DNA of 12,488 bases from Candidatus Fermentibacterota bacterium (GCA_022703195.1 JAKLEF010000027.1:1-12488), one strand, 5' to 3'. Positions 1-7,358 are shown, counted from the first letter of the stretch. Numbers and translations: made by a program. The notes: generated by a model from the sequence alone, not told the origin.

Positions 1-1
1 G

Positions 2-1174
2 AAGCACTCGACCCTGTGCCTGATAGCCGACATCCTCCATCCCGACACCGGGCAGCCGTTCTCCCGCGATCCCAGGGGCGTGGCCAGGAAGGCGCAGGAC
101 CTCCTTCGGGAGTCCGGGCTCGCTACCGAGAGCTTCTGGGCGCCAGAGTTCGAGTTCTACCTGTTCGACAGGGCCTGCATCTGGAACGAGCCGTGCAGGA
201 CCGGATACGAGTTCGCGAGCCTGGAGAACCACAGGAATTCGGCCTCGCCCGAGTCGCTTGGGCTCTTCCACCAGACCGAGAGCGCCTACCACAGGATGTT
301 CCCGGTCGACAGCCTCCACGACGCGAGGGCCGAGATGGTCTCTCTCCTCCAGGCTGCGGGCATCCAGGTGAAGTACCATCACCACGAGGTCGGCAGGATG
401 GGGCAGGTGGAGATCGAGGTGGCGTTCGCGCCGTTCCTCAGCTCGGCCGACAACGTGATGATCACCAAGCACATCGTAAGGAACGTCGCGCTCAGGCACA
501 ACCTGGCGGCCACGTTCATGCCCAAGCCCATCAAGGGCGAGCCTGGCAACGGCATGCACTTCCACCTCTACTTCCTCAACGGCGAGGAGAGGGTGTTCTT
601 CTGCGAGGAGGGCTACTGCCACCTGAGCGAGACCGCCCGCAGCGCGATCGCCGGCATCCTCCACCACGCGCGCGCTCTCTGCGCCTTCACCAACCCCTCC
701 ATCAACAGCTACCACAGGCTGGTGCCCAACCAGGAGGCCCCCGTCTACAGGTTCTTCTCGGGCGCGAACAGGAGCGCGGCGGTGCGGGTTCCGGCCTACG
801 CGAGGACACCCGAGTCGATGAGGTTCGAGTACAGGGTTCCCGACGGCTCGGGGAATCCGTATCTGTGCATGGCTTCGATCCTCATGGCGGCGCTCGACGG
901 CATCAGGAAGGACATGGTCCCCGAGGAGATGGGCTTCGGCCCCATCGACGCGAACGTCTTCGCCCCGGGATACGACACCTCGGGGCTCGAAGTGCTGCCC
1001 GAGAGCCTCGACGAGGCCCTCGACAGCCTCGAGACGGACAGGTCGTTCCTGGAGGAGGGCGGGGTCTTCGAGCCAGACCTCATCGATGCATACATCGAAG
1101 CCAAGCGCGAAGAGACACTTCTGCTCCGCGGCAATCCCCATCCGCTCGAGCATTTCCTGTACTTCAACATCTAG
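2..1174 (+). CDS. glnA: Glutamine synthetase type I, 5'-truncated by window edge
   Basis: This reading frame is open from base 2, so the gene enters from the left and its N-terminus (about 50-60 residues by comparison with ordinary type I enzymes) is outside. About 390 residues are visible. The family makes glutamine from glutamate, ammonia and ATP in the cytoplasm. Visible signatures are the EFEFY metal-ligand strand near 146-160, an HHHEVG..GQVEIEV segment near 377-420, the ATP/glutamate region TFMPKPIKGEPGNGMHFH near 512-565, and NPSINSYHRLVPNQEAPVY followed by NRSAAVRVP near 690-798. The C-terminus, with DLIDAYIEAKREE near 1076-1114, is family-typical. At the place where adenylylated enzymes carry the modifiable Tyr (NxY), this protein reads NVF, so control by adenylylation is unlikely. 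A paralogue acting on another amine cannot be excluded. The stop codon overlaps the ribosome site of the next gene, suggesting co-transcription. Confidence 0.93.
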   Translation, partial: KHSTLCLIADILHPDTGQPFSRDPRGVARKAQDLLRESGLATESFWAPEFEFYLFDRACIWNEPCRTGYEFASLENHRNSASPESLGLFHQTESAYHRMFPVDSLHDARAEMVSLLQAAGIQVKYHHHEVGRMGQVEIEVAFAPFLSSADNVMITKHIVRNVALRHNLAATFMPKPIKGEPGNGMHFHLYFLNGEERVFFCEEGYCHLSETARSAIAGILHHARALCAFTNPSINSYHRLVPNQEAPVYRFFSGANRSAAVRVPAYARTPESMRFEYRVPDGSGNPYLCMASILMAALDGIRKDMVPEEMGFGPIDANVFAPGYDTSGLEVLPESLDEALDSLETDRSFLEEGGVFEPDLIDAYIEAKREETLLLRGNPHPLEHFLYFNI

Positions 1175-1184
1175 GAGGATCGGC

Positions 1185-2309
1185 GTGACTATTGGAAGAG
1201 CCTTCGCATCCGCAACCGCAGCGGCGCTGGCGCTCGCCCTGGCCGCTGGATGCGGAGAGAAGCCGGTCGACACCGTCCCCGACTGGGCGGAAGGAGTCCC
1301 GCAGAGGACTCTCGCTGTAACGGACAGCATCGGAATCGAGCTCGGCGACAGCGCCTACGTCTTCGGCCAGATCGCGGGGGTCGCGTGGACCCCTTCGGGC
1401 GAGATAGCCGTGCTGGACCTCAAGAAGTGCTCGGTCCTGTTCTACGACCGGGAGGGAACCTATCTGAGATCGGTCGGCCGCCAGGGGAGCGGCCCGGGCG
1501 AGTTCCTGATGCCTTCCGCCTTCGCCTTCAGGCGCAGCGATGGCAGCATGGCCGTGGCCGACGCCATGGCCGCCAAGATCATGGTCTTCGACTCCACGGG
1601 AACCCCGTCGGGCGAGATATCCGGATTCTTCCCGACAGTGCCGATCCAGATCTCGGCGCTCGATTCTGCAGCGATTGTGGGCCTCAAGCCCGATTTCGAG
1701 CAGAACGACCAGGGCATGTTCATGGGCTTCACGCTGGCACGGTGGGAGGGATCCTCCATCGAGCCTTCCGTGGTCTACCACAGCGAGATGGGGCCCTTCG
1801 ACCCGACCGACCTGGCCTCCACCATGTCCTCGGTGTTCTCGTTCGCCACCACGCCTGACGGGAGGGTGTTCAGGGCCCCGATGTCCGCCGACGAGTACCT
1901 GGTGGAGTGCTACGAGCCCGACGGGACGGTCTTCCTGTCCATCCGCGAACCCTACGAGCCGGTGCCCAAGACCGAGGAGGAGATGGCCGACGAGAAGGCC
2001 TTCATCGAGGAGAGGATGGCCGCTTCGGGCACCCCTCCCGAGATGATCTCGTGGGAGCCCGATCCCATGAGGTCCGCCATTTCCGGGCTCCTGACGGACT
2101 CGGACGGCAACGTCTGGGTGAGGCGCGGCTGGATCACGGACGCTGTCTATGACGTGTTCGACACCGCCGGGACCCTTCAGTACACCGTCACTGTCGACTA
2201 CCCGGGCAGCACGGAATACTGGAGCGTGGTCTCGGGCGGGGATGGCTTCCTGGCCTTCGACGCGAACCCGGAGACCTACGGGCGCGTGTTCCGCCTGGAG
2301 CTTAGATAG
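1185..2309 (+). CDS. Six-bladed beta-propeller lipoprotein
   Basis: This is a 374-residue protein starting at GTG 1185. AGGAGG at 1173-1178 lies 6 bases before the start and overlaps the stop of the upstream synthetase gene, which rejects the longer open frame from 1086. Residues 1-22 form a lipoprotein signal peptide ending in a lipobox LAAGC, with Cys23 as the acylated residue, so the protein should be membrane-anchored on the periplasmic side or exposed. The body has repeated strands of the form 'G.I.V.D.....V..FD..G', and the sequence GRQGSGPGEF at residues 98-107 is a hallmark of the bacterial six-bladed propeller family common in Bacteroidota-like and Gemmatimonas-like lineages. The propellers probably bind a ligand or partner; no catalytic residues are evident and the specific role is unknown. 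Adjacency to the synthetase may be only transcriptional. Confidence 0.85.
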   Translation: MTIGRAFASATAAALALALAAGCGEKPVDTVPDWAEGVPQRTLAVTDSIGIELGDSAYVFGQIAGVAWTPSGEIAVLDLKKCSVLFYDREGTYLRSVGRQGSGPGEFLMPSAFAFRRSDGSMAVADAMAAKIMVFDSTGTPSGEISGFFPTVPIQISALDSAAIVGLKPDFEQNDQGMFMGFTLARWEGSSIEPSVVYHSEMGPFDPTDLASTMSSVFSFATTPDGRVFRAPMSADEYLVECYEPDGTVFLSIREPYEPVPKTEEEMADEKAFIEERMAASGTPPEMISWEPDPMRSAISGLLTDSDGNVWVRRGWITDAVYDVFDTAGTLQYTVTVDYPGSTEYWSVVSGGDGFLAFDANPETYGRVFRLELR

Positions 2310-2337
2310 AGCTGGTCCAGGGCACCTGGGACGGCGA

Positions 2338-2368
2338 GGGGCGGCTCGTGGCCGCCCCTTCCTTCCTG
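2338..2368 (+). terminator. Rho-independent terminator after the propeller gene
   Basis: GGGGCGGC (2338-2345) pairs perfectly with GCCGCCCC (2351-2358) around a TCGTG loop, followed by TTCCTTCCT, a pyrimidine-rich but interrupted tail. It sits 28 bases after the stop of the plus-strand gene and 24 bases before the end of the convergent minus-strand lipoprotein gene, so it may serve both directions, although the minus-strand side has no T-tract. Confidence 0.75.
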
Positions 2369-2382
2369 CTCGCCGGTCCGGA

Positions 2383-3984
2383 TCAGTCGTATAGCGCGAA
2401 GATCTCGCTCTCGGAGCGCCTCTGCTGCGTGACCTCGATCCTGAGATCGCCCGCGGCGCCGCCGGAGTAGTCCTTCACCGTGATCAGGGCGGTGCCGGAC
2501 TGCGCCGGCGTGGGGTCGAGCCTCAGGAGAGCATCCGGGTAGCCGCCGCTGTCGTCGTCGCTGAGGATGGTGCCGTCGGGCAGGACGGCCTCTACCCAGG
2601 GATCGATGACGTCGCTGCTCGCGCTGATGAGGTAGATGCTCCCCGCCATTATCTCGAGGTCGTAGTAGAGCTCGGGCGATGCCCAGCCCAGCTCGGCATC
2701 GACGGGCCTGCCCGGGATCAGCAGAGCTGGCTGGGTGTCAGAAGTCTCGTAGCGGAACCCGACCTCTCCCTCCTCTGTGCCGGAATAGCTGGTAACGATC
2801 GCCACATACTCGCCCGGTGAAAGCATCTTCGTCAGGCCGGCGTCGGAGCCGCTGAAGTCGTCGTTGCTTCCGACGCAGGAGACGAAGCCGCCTTCCATGG
2901 AGAGGAGACACAGGTAGGTGTCAAGATCGCCCGACGTGGCCGAAAGATCGTAGAGCCCGGCCTCCTCGGGGTCGATCGTGAAGCCGAAGAAGGCGCACGG
3001 AGTCGCGGCCGTGATCAGCACGTCGTAGGGCTTCTCGGTCGATATGCCAGGCCAGATCGTGATCGCGAGATTGCTCCCAGCCGCCACGCCGGCGGTCGCC
3101 GTTATCCCCGGCCCTTCGACGTCGGTGATCGCGGGCTCCATCGAACCCATCTCGTAGCATTCCAGGGAAAGGGTGTAGGATCCCTGCGTGCCGCTGGCAT
3201 AGGGGATGATGACTGCGGCGTACCTGCCGGGCTCGAGGACCTGGTCGATCCGGGAGGAGAGGCTGCCCGAGTAGTCGTCGTTGTGGATGACGTAGTCGTA
3301 CTCGTCACCGTCGATCTCGACCAGAGCAAGCACGGGATCGAAGTCCTGCGACTCGAGCACCAGGGAGACGAGCTGCTCGGCGTCGACGTCGAAGGGGTGG
3401 ATCCTCGCCGAGCTGTAGCCGTCGACCCACAGGAAGGCGTCCAGCTCGTCGCTCAGAAGGTCATCCGCCGGCTCGTCGTCCTTGTCCTCTATCAGGTCGC
3501 CCTTGAGGGTGCCGAGGGACAGGTCCGTGCAGGCCGCGAACTCCTCGATGTCCGCCTCCGAGGCCTCGGTCGACACCAGTTCGTATTCGCCGCCGGAGCC
3601 GTCCAGGGCGAAGACCACAAGCTTCGCTCCGCGGGGGATGTCACCGAGCACGAGCCTGGAGTCGGTCTCGTCGTCCCAGTCGTCTCCCACGGCGATCACG
3701 GCGCCATCGCGGTCGAACGCCACAGCTACGGGGTCGAAGTCGCGGCTCGTCACCTCGATGACGATGTTCCTGCCGGGAGCGAGCCCGAACTCGGCGCAGG
3801 GGGAGCCCCCGTCGACGGGTCTGCCCTCTGCGAGGAGCAGCATCTCGGCATCGTCGAAGAGATCCTCGACGGAGTCGTCCTGTCTGGTGATCTCGCCTTC
3901 AAACTCCGTATCGGTCCCGATACGCCTGCCGCAGCCCGTGGCCGCCAGCAGGAGAACCGCCATCACTACGGCCAGCCTCCTCAT
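2383..3984 (-). CDS. Lipoprotein with four PPC-like beta-sandwich repeats
   Basis: This is a 533-residue acidic protein. Residues 1-17 are a lipoprotein signal peptide with lipobox LAATGC (Cys18). Four related segments follow, at about 45-140, 160-278, 288-415 and 420-520. Each carries the pattern of bacterial pre-peptidase C-terminal (PPC) or related beta-sandwich domains: a 'DFDPV.A' or 'DLDTYL' strand, an acidic turn (DDWDDE at 101, NDDYSG at 235, NDDFSG at 374, DDDSGG at 476), and a 'PG.Y...V..Y..G..G.Y.L' strand. No enzyme domain is attached, which is unusual because PPC domains normally accompany secreted peptidases. The acidic turns could bind calcium, which is inference. Its ATG overlaps the stop of the RNase D gene (ATGA), with GGAGG seven bases before it, so it is probably translated by coupling as the last gene of the operon. 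Confidence 0.85.
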   Translation of the reverse strand: MRRLAVVMAVLLLAATGCGRRIGTDTEFEGEITRQDDSVEDLFDDAEMLLLAEGRPVDGGSPCAEFGLAPGRNIVIEVTSRDFDPVAVAFDRDGAVIAVGDDWDDETDSRLVLGDIPRGAKLVVFALDGSGGEYELVSTEASEADIEEFAACTDLSLGTLKGDLIEDKDDEPADDLLSDELDAFLWVDGYSSARIHPFDVDAEQLVSLVLESQDFDPVLALVEIDGDEYDYVIHNDDYSGSLSSRIDQVLEPGRYAAVIIPYASGTQGSYTLSLECYEMGSMEPAITDVEGPGITATAGVAAGSNLAITIWPGISTEKPYDVLITAATPCAFFGFTIDPEEAGLYDLSATSGDLDTYLCLLSMEGGFVSCVGSNDDFSGSDAGLTKMLSPGEYVAIVTSYSGTEEGEVGFRYETSDTQPALLIPGRPVDAELGWASPELYYDLEIMAGSIYLISASSDVIDPWVEAVLPDGTILSDDDSGGYPDALLRLDPTPAQSGTALITVKDYSGGAAGDLRIEVTQQRRSESEIFALYD

Positions 3985-5264
3985 CCCTCTCCCTCCCGGC
4001 GCGGGGCGGATCTTGTCCGCTCCCGCGGCACCTGAGCCCTTACGAATCTGAGACCGCCAGCCCTGGCCGGATTGAGCGCCAGGGCCAGCCTGCCCGACAG
4101 GAGGTCGAACACCTCGCTGCCCAGGACTTCCATCCTCCAGCCCCCCAGCCCGTCGTCACCCGGATCGGCTGAATTCTCCCCGGGCTTCGACGAGGACAGC
4201 CTGTCCAGGAGGTCCCTCGGCATGAGCAGCGAGGGAGCTATGCGGAGCTGGCTCGCCTTCTGCTTGACATAGATCCTCAGGATGTCGGCCCTTGCTGACG
4301 CCGTGCCATCGGGCCTCTGGACCCTGATCTCCGGCACGTCGGCCGGCGGATCGGAGACCGCCTTCTCGACGACTTCGAGGATCTCGGCACCCCATTTCCC
4401 GGCGAAGCCGGAGGGCAGGCCCCGGAGCCTGTCCAGAGAGTCCATGGAGCCCGGTGACATGACTGCGAGCCTCGCTAGCAGCGAGTCCGACGCGATGTGC
4501 TGCCTGGGCCTGTCGAGGTCTCGGGCGCGCATCTCGCGCCATCCCACCAGGCGCCACAGCACCGGCAGGTTCGACCGCTTGATCTTCCCCGACGACCTGG
4601 CCCTTCTGAAGATGTCGGGAAGCGACACCTCGTAGGTCTCGGGCCTTACGAGCTCCTCCGCTTCGAGCCTGTACCAGTCCGTCCGCTTCTTCCGCGCCAG
4701 CTCGGAGTCGAGGCGGGCATGAAGATCCAGGAGGAACCTGACGTCATCGAGGGCGTAGTCGAGCTGCTCCTCCGCGAGGGGCCTCCGGGACCAGTCGCTC
4801 AGGCAGAATGCCTTCCGCGACTTGATCCCGCAGACGTCCAGCAGGAGGTTGTGCAGGCTGCACTGTTCGCCGTAACCGAGGAAGGCTGCGGCGACCTGCG
4901 TGTCGAACACGTTGGCGAGCCGTCCCCTCGGGAGAGTGCGCCTAAGAATGGCGATGTCGTTCCTGGCGGAATGCATCACCTTCGTTATCGAAGGATCGGC
5001 GAAGACAGGTTCGAGCGGGGCCAGGTCTCCCACGGCGAGCGGGTCAACCGCCCAGGGACCGTCCTTGTCCGCTATCTGGACGAGGAAGAGCTCCGGCCAG
5101 AACCTTCGCTCGCTGTGGAACTCGGTGTCCACTGCGATGACGGTGGATTCGCCGAGCCTTTCGCAGAAGGAGAGGAACGCCCCGCGATCGGCGATGAGCC
5201 GTTCCGAGAGGGCCTCGTTAGCCGCTGGTTCCGCCGGTTCCGGACGCTTCCTCCTGAACGGCAT
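3981..5264 (-). CDS. rnd: Ribonuclease D (DEDDy 3'-5' exoribonuclease with HRDC domain)
   Basis: This is a 427-residue protein. RNase D trims 3' ends of structured RNAs such as tRNA precursors in the cytoplasm. The DEDDy exonuclease domain occupies roughly residues 20-195. Exo I is VDTEFHSE (Asp46, Glu48), Exo II is HSARNDI (Asp103), and Exo III is YALDD (Tyr170, Asp174), so all four acidic residues and the tyrosine are present. An HRDC domain follows at about 230-305, and the C-terminal ~100 residues resemble a second, weaker HRDC-like region. The start chosen is the ATG at 5264. It overlaps the TGA of the upstream gene (TGATG) and has GGAGG eight bases upstream. The open frame runs on to 5711, but that extension is arginine-rich antiparallel-frame translation of the neighbouring gene and is rejected. 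The stop overlaps the next gene's start (ATGA). Confidence 0.92.
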   Translation of the reverse strand: MPFRRKRPEPAEPAANEALSERLIADRGAFLSFCERLGESTVIAVDTEFHSERRFWPELFLVQIADKDGPWAVDPLAVGDLAPLEPVFADPSITKVMHSARNDIAILRRTLPRGRLANVFDTQVAAAFLGYGEQCSLHNLLLDVCGIKSRKAFCLSDWSRRPLAEEQLDYALDDVRFLLDLHARLDSELARKKRTDWYRLEAEELVRPETYEVSLPDIFRRARSSGKIKRSNLPVLWRLVGWREMRARDLDRPRQHIASDSLLARLAVMSPGSMDSLDRLRGLPSGFAGKWGAEILEVVEKAVSDPPADVPEIRVQRPDGTASARADILRIYVKQKASQLRIAPSLLMPRDLLDRLSSSKPGENSADPGDDGLGGWRMEVLGSEVFDLLSGRLALALNPARAGGLRFVRAQVPRERTRSAPRREGEG

Positions 5265-6043
5265 CAGGGAACCTCCACCGTTGTGAGCTCTTCGTGGTAC
5301 GGACACCAGATTCCCGAATCCTGCAACGAATAGAAGGAATACCCGTCGACAGGGCACCTGTAGCCGCCTGGGAGCCCCATCTCCCCACCGCTCGACTCCC
5401 ATATGTCCCTCAGGTCGCCGGGGAACGGGTTTCCACGCGCCACCCAGCCGCCCACCATTGCGGCCACTTCGGCCCTCCTGGCGCCGCATTCGTCGCCTTC
5501 GAGGACGATACCGGCTCCGAGATGCCCGGCCGGGCAGACCAGCATGCCGTCCACGACGGAGTAGGCGGCTCCTGAGAACGGGCAGGCCATGCCGGAGACA
5601 TCGGCCCCCGCCGCCGCCGCGGGCACCACGGTCGAAAGGGCGTAATCCATGCAGACCACGGATGCGGAGCCCATCAGCGCGTCGATCCTGGTGTCGCCGG
5701 TGATGCGCCATTCTCCGTCATAGTTCCTGAACCAGAGAATCCTGCCGCCGCCCTCTCCGGAGGGAATCTCCAGAGGCCAGCCCCTGGGGCCGAGCCTGCC
5801 TATGCTGCCCCCTCCAGCGCCGCCCTCCCGGGGGTCCATGCGGCCGAGGGCAGCCGCGGGGACGAGACCGGCAAGGCTGTCGGCCAGCATGGAGCGCGCG
5901 TCCGCCGGTTCCCCCCGCCCCAGCGAGGACAGATACCTCGACGCGGTGTCGCGTATTCCGCTCCCGGGACTGCCGGGGAGCGCCGTGATAACCAGGACGG
6001 CCGCGAGGACGGCCGGAGCCGCGGCCTTCGGCAGGCGCCTCAA
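5264..6043 (-). CDS. Membrane-anchored protein with two CPxxG...CPxxH motifs
   Basis: This is a 259-residue protein of unknown function. The start is TTG 6043, overlapping the TGA of the upstream gene (TTGA). GGGAGG lies nine bases before it, and this start places a single hydrophobic segment at residues 8-23 right at the N-terminus, as a signal anchor or uncleaved signal peptide. Residues 33-122 look like a small alpha/beta fold ending in a strand pair (ILWFRNYDGEWRITGDTRID), reminiscent of DUF4878/NTF2-like domains. The C-terminal half holds two copies of a Cys/His motif. One is C154-P-x-x-G...G-x-x-x-C170-P-x-G-H174 and the other C230-P-x-x-G...G-x-x-C247-P-x-H250, with matching Y-S and D residues between. 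This resembles a zinc-ribbon-like metal site or structural disulfides. Cys131 and Cys186 are extra. It is translationally coupled to RNase D on its downstream side. Confidence 0.8.
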   Translation of the reverse strand: MRRLPKAAAPAVLAAVLVITALPGSPGSGIRDTASRYLSSLGRGEPADARSMLADSLAGLVPAAALGRMDPREGGAGGGSIGRLGPRGWPLEIPSGEGGGRILWFRNYDGEWRITGDTRIDALMGSASVVCMDYALSTVVPAAAAGADVSGMACPFSGAAYSVVDGMLVCPAGHLGAGIVLEGDECGARRAEVAAMVGGWVARGNPFPGDLRDIWESSGGEMGLPGGYRCPVDGYSFYSLQDSGIWCPYHEELTTVEVP

Positions 6044-6993
6044 CGGCCCGAGCCTCCCGTGCCGAAGAGGTCGGTGAAGTCGAGTCCGAGCCCCGTGACC
6101 GCTATCCCCCACTCCTTGTAGGCATTCCTGCCCGAAAGCCTGTAGTAGATGTCGCCGGTGAAGGAGGTGGATTCACCTCCGAGATCGAAGCCAGCCCTGA
6201 GGTCGAGTGTGCTGGTGGCGGTGTCTTCGAGCTTCTCCCAGCCGTCGCCGTAGTCGGCTTCGACGTCGCCCCGGGCGGCGAACTCGCCCCCGATCCGGAC
6301 ATCCAGTTCGGGATTCGCGGCAAAGACGAGGAAGTCGGTGGTCCTGAACTCTATCGGTGGACGCGTGTCGCACGAGTCGCGCGGGAAGGTGGGGTCGGCG
6401 CTCCAGGCGGAGAGGCTGTACCGCAGGCCGCCGGTACCCCTGAAGAGCACGCCGGGCCCGGAAACCGGGGTCTCCACCGTAACGGCGCCGTCGAACGCCA
6501 GATGCGGGTCGCTCTCGGAATAGTCGCCCGACTCGAGGTAGCCCTTCAGGGGGATCCTGATGCCCAGGCGGCCGATGACCATGGGATCCCTCTCGATCCA
6601 GCCGTCGAGCGTGATCCAGGGATCGGTGATGCCTGCGCCCGACGTGTCGGCGGCGCCGGAGACCTGGATGAAGGCCGGGATGAGGATGCTCACGGTATGG
6701 CTGTTCGTGAGGCCGTACCTGCCGGATGCCGCCACTCTGAGCACGGAGAGGGAAGTCCCGAGATCCTCCTGCACAGAACCACCGGTGGAATCGGTGACCC
6801 ATCGGCTGCCCGAGCTGAAGAACCCTATTGCCACGTCTCCGTCGCTGGCCATCGAGGGCAGCACGGCCGACAGGTTCTGGTAGTACAGGATGTCCCAGCC
6901 CGAGGCCCGGCCGGCCGTGAGAGCGCAGGCGAGGGCCGCGAGCAGCGCCGCACGGGGCGCGGCTCCGAGCAGCGGGAAGCTGCGAAGATCCAT
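6040..6993 (-). CDS. Outer-membrane beta-barrel protein (transporter-like), function unknown
   Basis: This is a 317-residue protein starting at ATG 6993, with GGAGG five bases before it. The longer frame to 7299 is rejected because it overlaps the acylphosphatase gene. Residues 1 to about 32 form a signal peptide with a long Ala/Leu core ending GRASG. The mature part alternates hydrophobic and polar residues in short strands joined by Gly/Asp/Ser-rich turns, for example ILYYQNLSAVLPSMASDGDV at the start and IYYRLSG...WGIAVTGLGLDF at the end. It has the length and texture of the MetA-pathway / DUF3187-like outer-membrane barrel proteins. No catalytic motif is visible. The aromatic-rich last strand ends in LDFTDLFG, a few residues before the stop, rather than in a terminal Phe, so OMP insertion signals are not textbook. 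It is the second gene of the operon and shares its stop with the next start. Confidence 0.75.
   Translation of the reverse strand: MDLRSFPLLGAAPRAALLAALACALTAGRASGWDILYYQNLSAVLPSMASDGDVAIGFFSSGSRWVTDSTGGSVQEDLGTSLSVLRVAASGRYGLTNSHTVSILIPAFIQVSGAADTSGAGITDPWITLDGWIERDPMVIGRLGIRIPLKGYLESGDYSESDPHLAFDGAVTVETPVSGPGVLFRGTGGLRYSLSAWSADPTFPRDSCDTRPPIEFRTTDFLVFAANPELDVRIGGEFAARGDVEADYGDGWEKLEDTATSTLDLRAGFDLGGESTSFTGDIYYRLSGRNAYKEWGIAVTGLGLDFTDLFGTGGSGR
6053..6058 (-). promoter_or_regulatory. Shine-Dalgarno site deciding a TTG start
   Basis: Minus-strand GGGAGG lies inside the 3' end of the upstream barrel gene, nine bases before TTG 6043. It supports the overlapping TTGA start for the CPxxG/CPxxH protein rather than the longer frame opening at 6112, whose extra residues are antiparallel-frame translation. 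Confidence 0.65.
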
Positions 6994-7029
6994 GGGAACC
7001 TCCAATGCGTTGTCGGAACCGTTTCCAGC

Positions 7030-7054
7030 CCCGCCATCCTCTGGGGACGGCGGG
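7030..7054 (-). other. Possible intergenic hairpin between acylphosphatase and barrel genes
   Basis: CCCGCC (7030-7035) can pair with GGCGGG (7049-7054). After one mismatch, TCC (7037-7039) pairs with GGA (7045-7047), leaving a five-base loop. It begins four bases beyond the acylphosphatase stop and ends 37 bases before the barrel gene. No T-tract follows, so it may be an RNA stabiliser, an attenuator or chance. Confidence 0.35.
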
Positions 7055-7057
7055 TCT

Positions 7058-7330
7058 CTATCTCCCTGCGATCCTGAATCCCGGCCCCACCGCCCCCGGA
7101 TGGGCATGGGTATCCACCGAATCGACCACCGCACCGGCAGGCCCCGTACGGCAGAGATCCACCAGCCGGGCAACCGAGTCACCGGAGCCGGAGGCGGCGA
7201 TTTCCACGGAGCCGTCGGGATTGTTGGCCACCCAGCCGTCCACTCCGAGATCCCTGGCGGTACGCATGGCCCACCAGCGGAACCCCACCCCCTGGACAAG
7301 GCCCCTCACGACTATCCTGATGACAGCCAA
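7058..7330 (-). CDS. acyP: Acylphosphatase
   Basis: This is a 90-residue cytoplasmic enzyme that hydrolyses acyl phosphates such as acetyl phosphate or 1,3-bisphosphoglycerate. The diagnostic motif VRGLVQGVGFR is at residues 8-18, with catalytic Arg18, and GWVANNPDGSVE at 32-43 supplies the catalytic Asn36. A C-terminal strand ending F-R-I-A completes the usual alpha/beta sandwich. The length matches the family's 90-100 residues. I chose TTG 7330 because the minus-strand sequence GGAAGG lies seven bases before it and the motif then falls at its usual distance from the N-terminus. The alternative ATG at 7357 gives 99 residues and has no clear ribosome site. It appears to be the first gene of the five-gene minus-strand operon and is divergent from the OmpA-like pair. 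Confidence 0.93.
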   Translation of the reverse strand: MAVIRIVVRGLVQGVGFRWWAMRTARDLGVDGWVANNPDGSVEIAASGSGDSVARLVDLCRTGPAGAVVDSVDTHAHPGAVGPGFRIAGR

Positions 7331-7332
7331 TT

Positions 7333-7349
7333 GGTATCCTTCCAATACC
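7333..7349 (-). promoter_or_regulatory. Ribosome-binding site of acylphosphatase inside a small hairpin
   Basis: Minus-strand GGAAGG (7338-7343) is the likely Shine-Dalgarno sequence for TTG 7330. It lies in the loop formed when GGTAT pairs with ATACC (7345-7349 with 7333-7337). The stem is only 5 bp, so whether it affects translation is uncertain. Confidence 0.4.
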
Positions 7350-7358
7350 TTAGTCATA

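Noticed and set aside
1086..1184. Longer start for the propeller lipoprotein
   Set aside because: It would overlap the synthetase gene by ~90 bases and push the lipobox far from the N-terminus. GTG 1185 has an ideal ribosome site.
16..1188. 390-codon frame overlapping the glutamine synthetase
   Set aside because: It is Arg/Pro/Gly-rich shadow translation, while the frame starting at base 2 carries all glutamine synthetase motifs.
3283..4035. 250-codon open frame antisense to the PPC-repeat lipoprotein
   Set aside because: It covers the complement of a recognisable lipoprotein with lipobox. Its translation shows only shadow composition.
5265..5711. N-terminal extension of the RNase D frame
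   Set aside because: The extension is Arg/Gly-rich translation of a shifted frame of the Cys/His protein gene. A well-placed ribosome site and a TGATG junction mark the real start at 5264.
6994..7299. N-terminal extension of the barrel-protein frame
   Set aside because: It overlaps the acylphosphatase in another frame and is Pro/Trp-rich without a signal peptide. ATG 6993 has a good ribosome site and a clean signal peptide.
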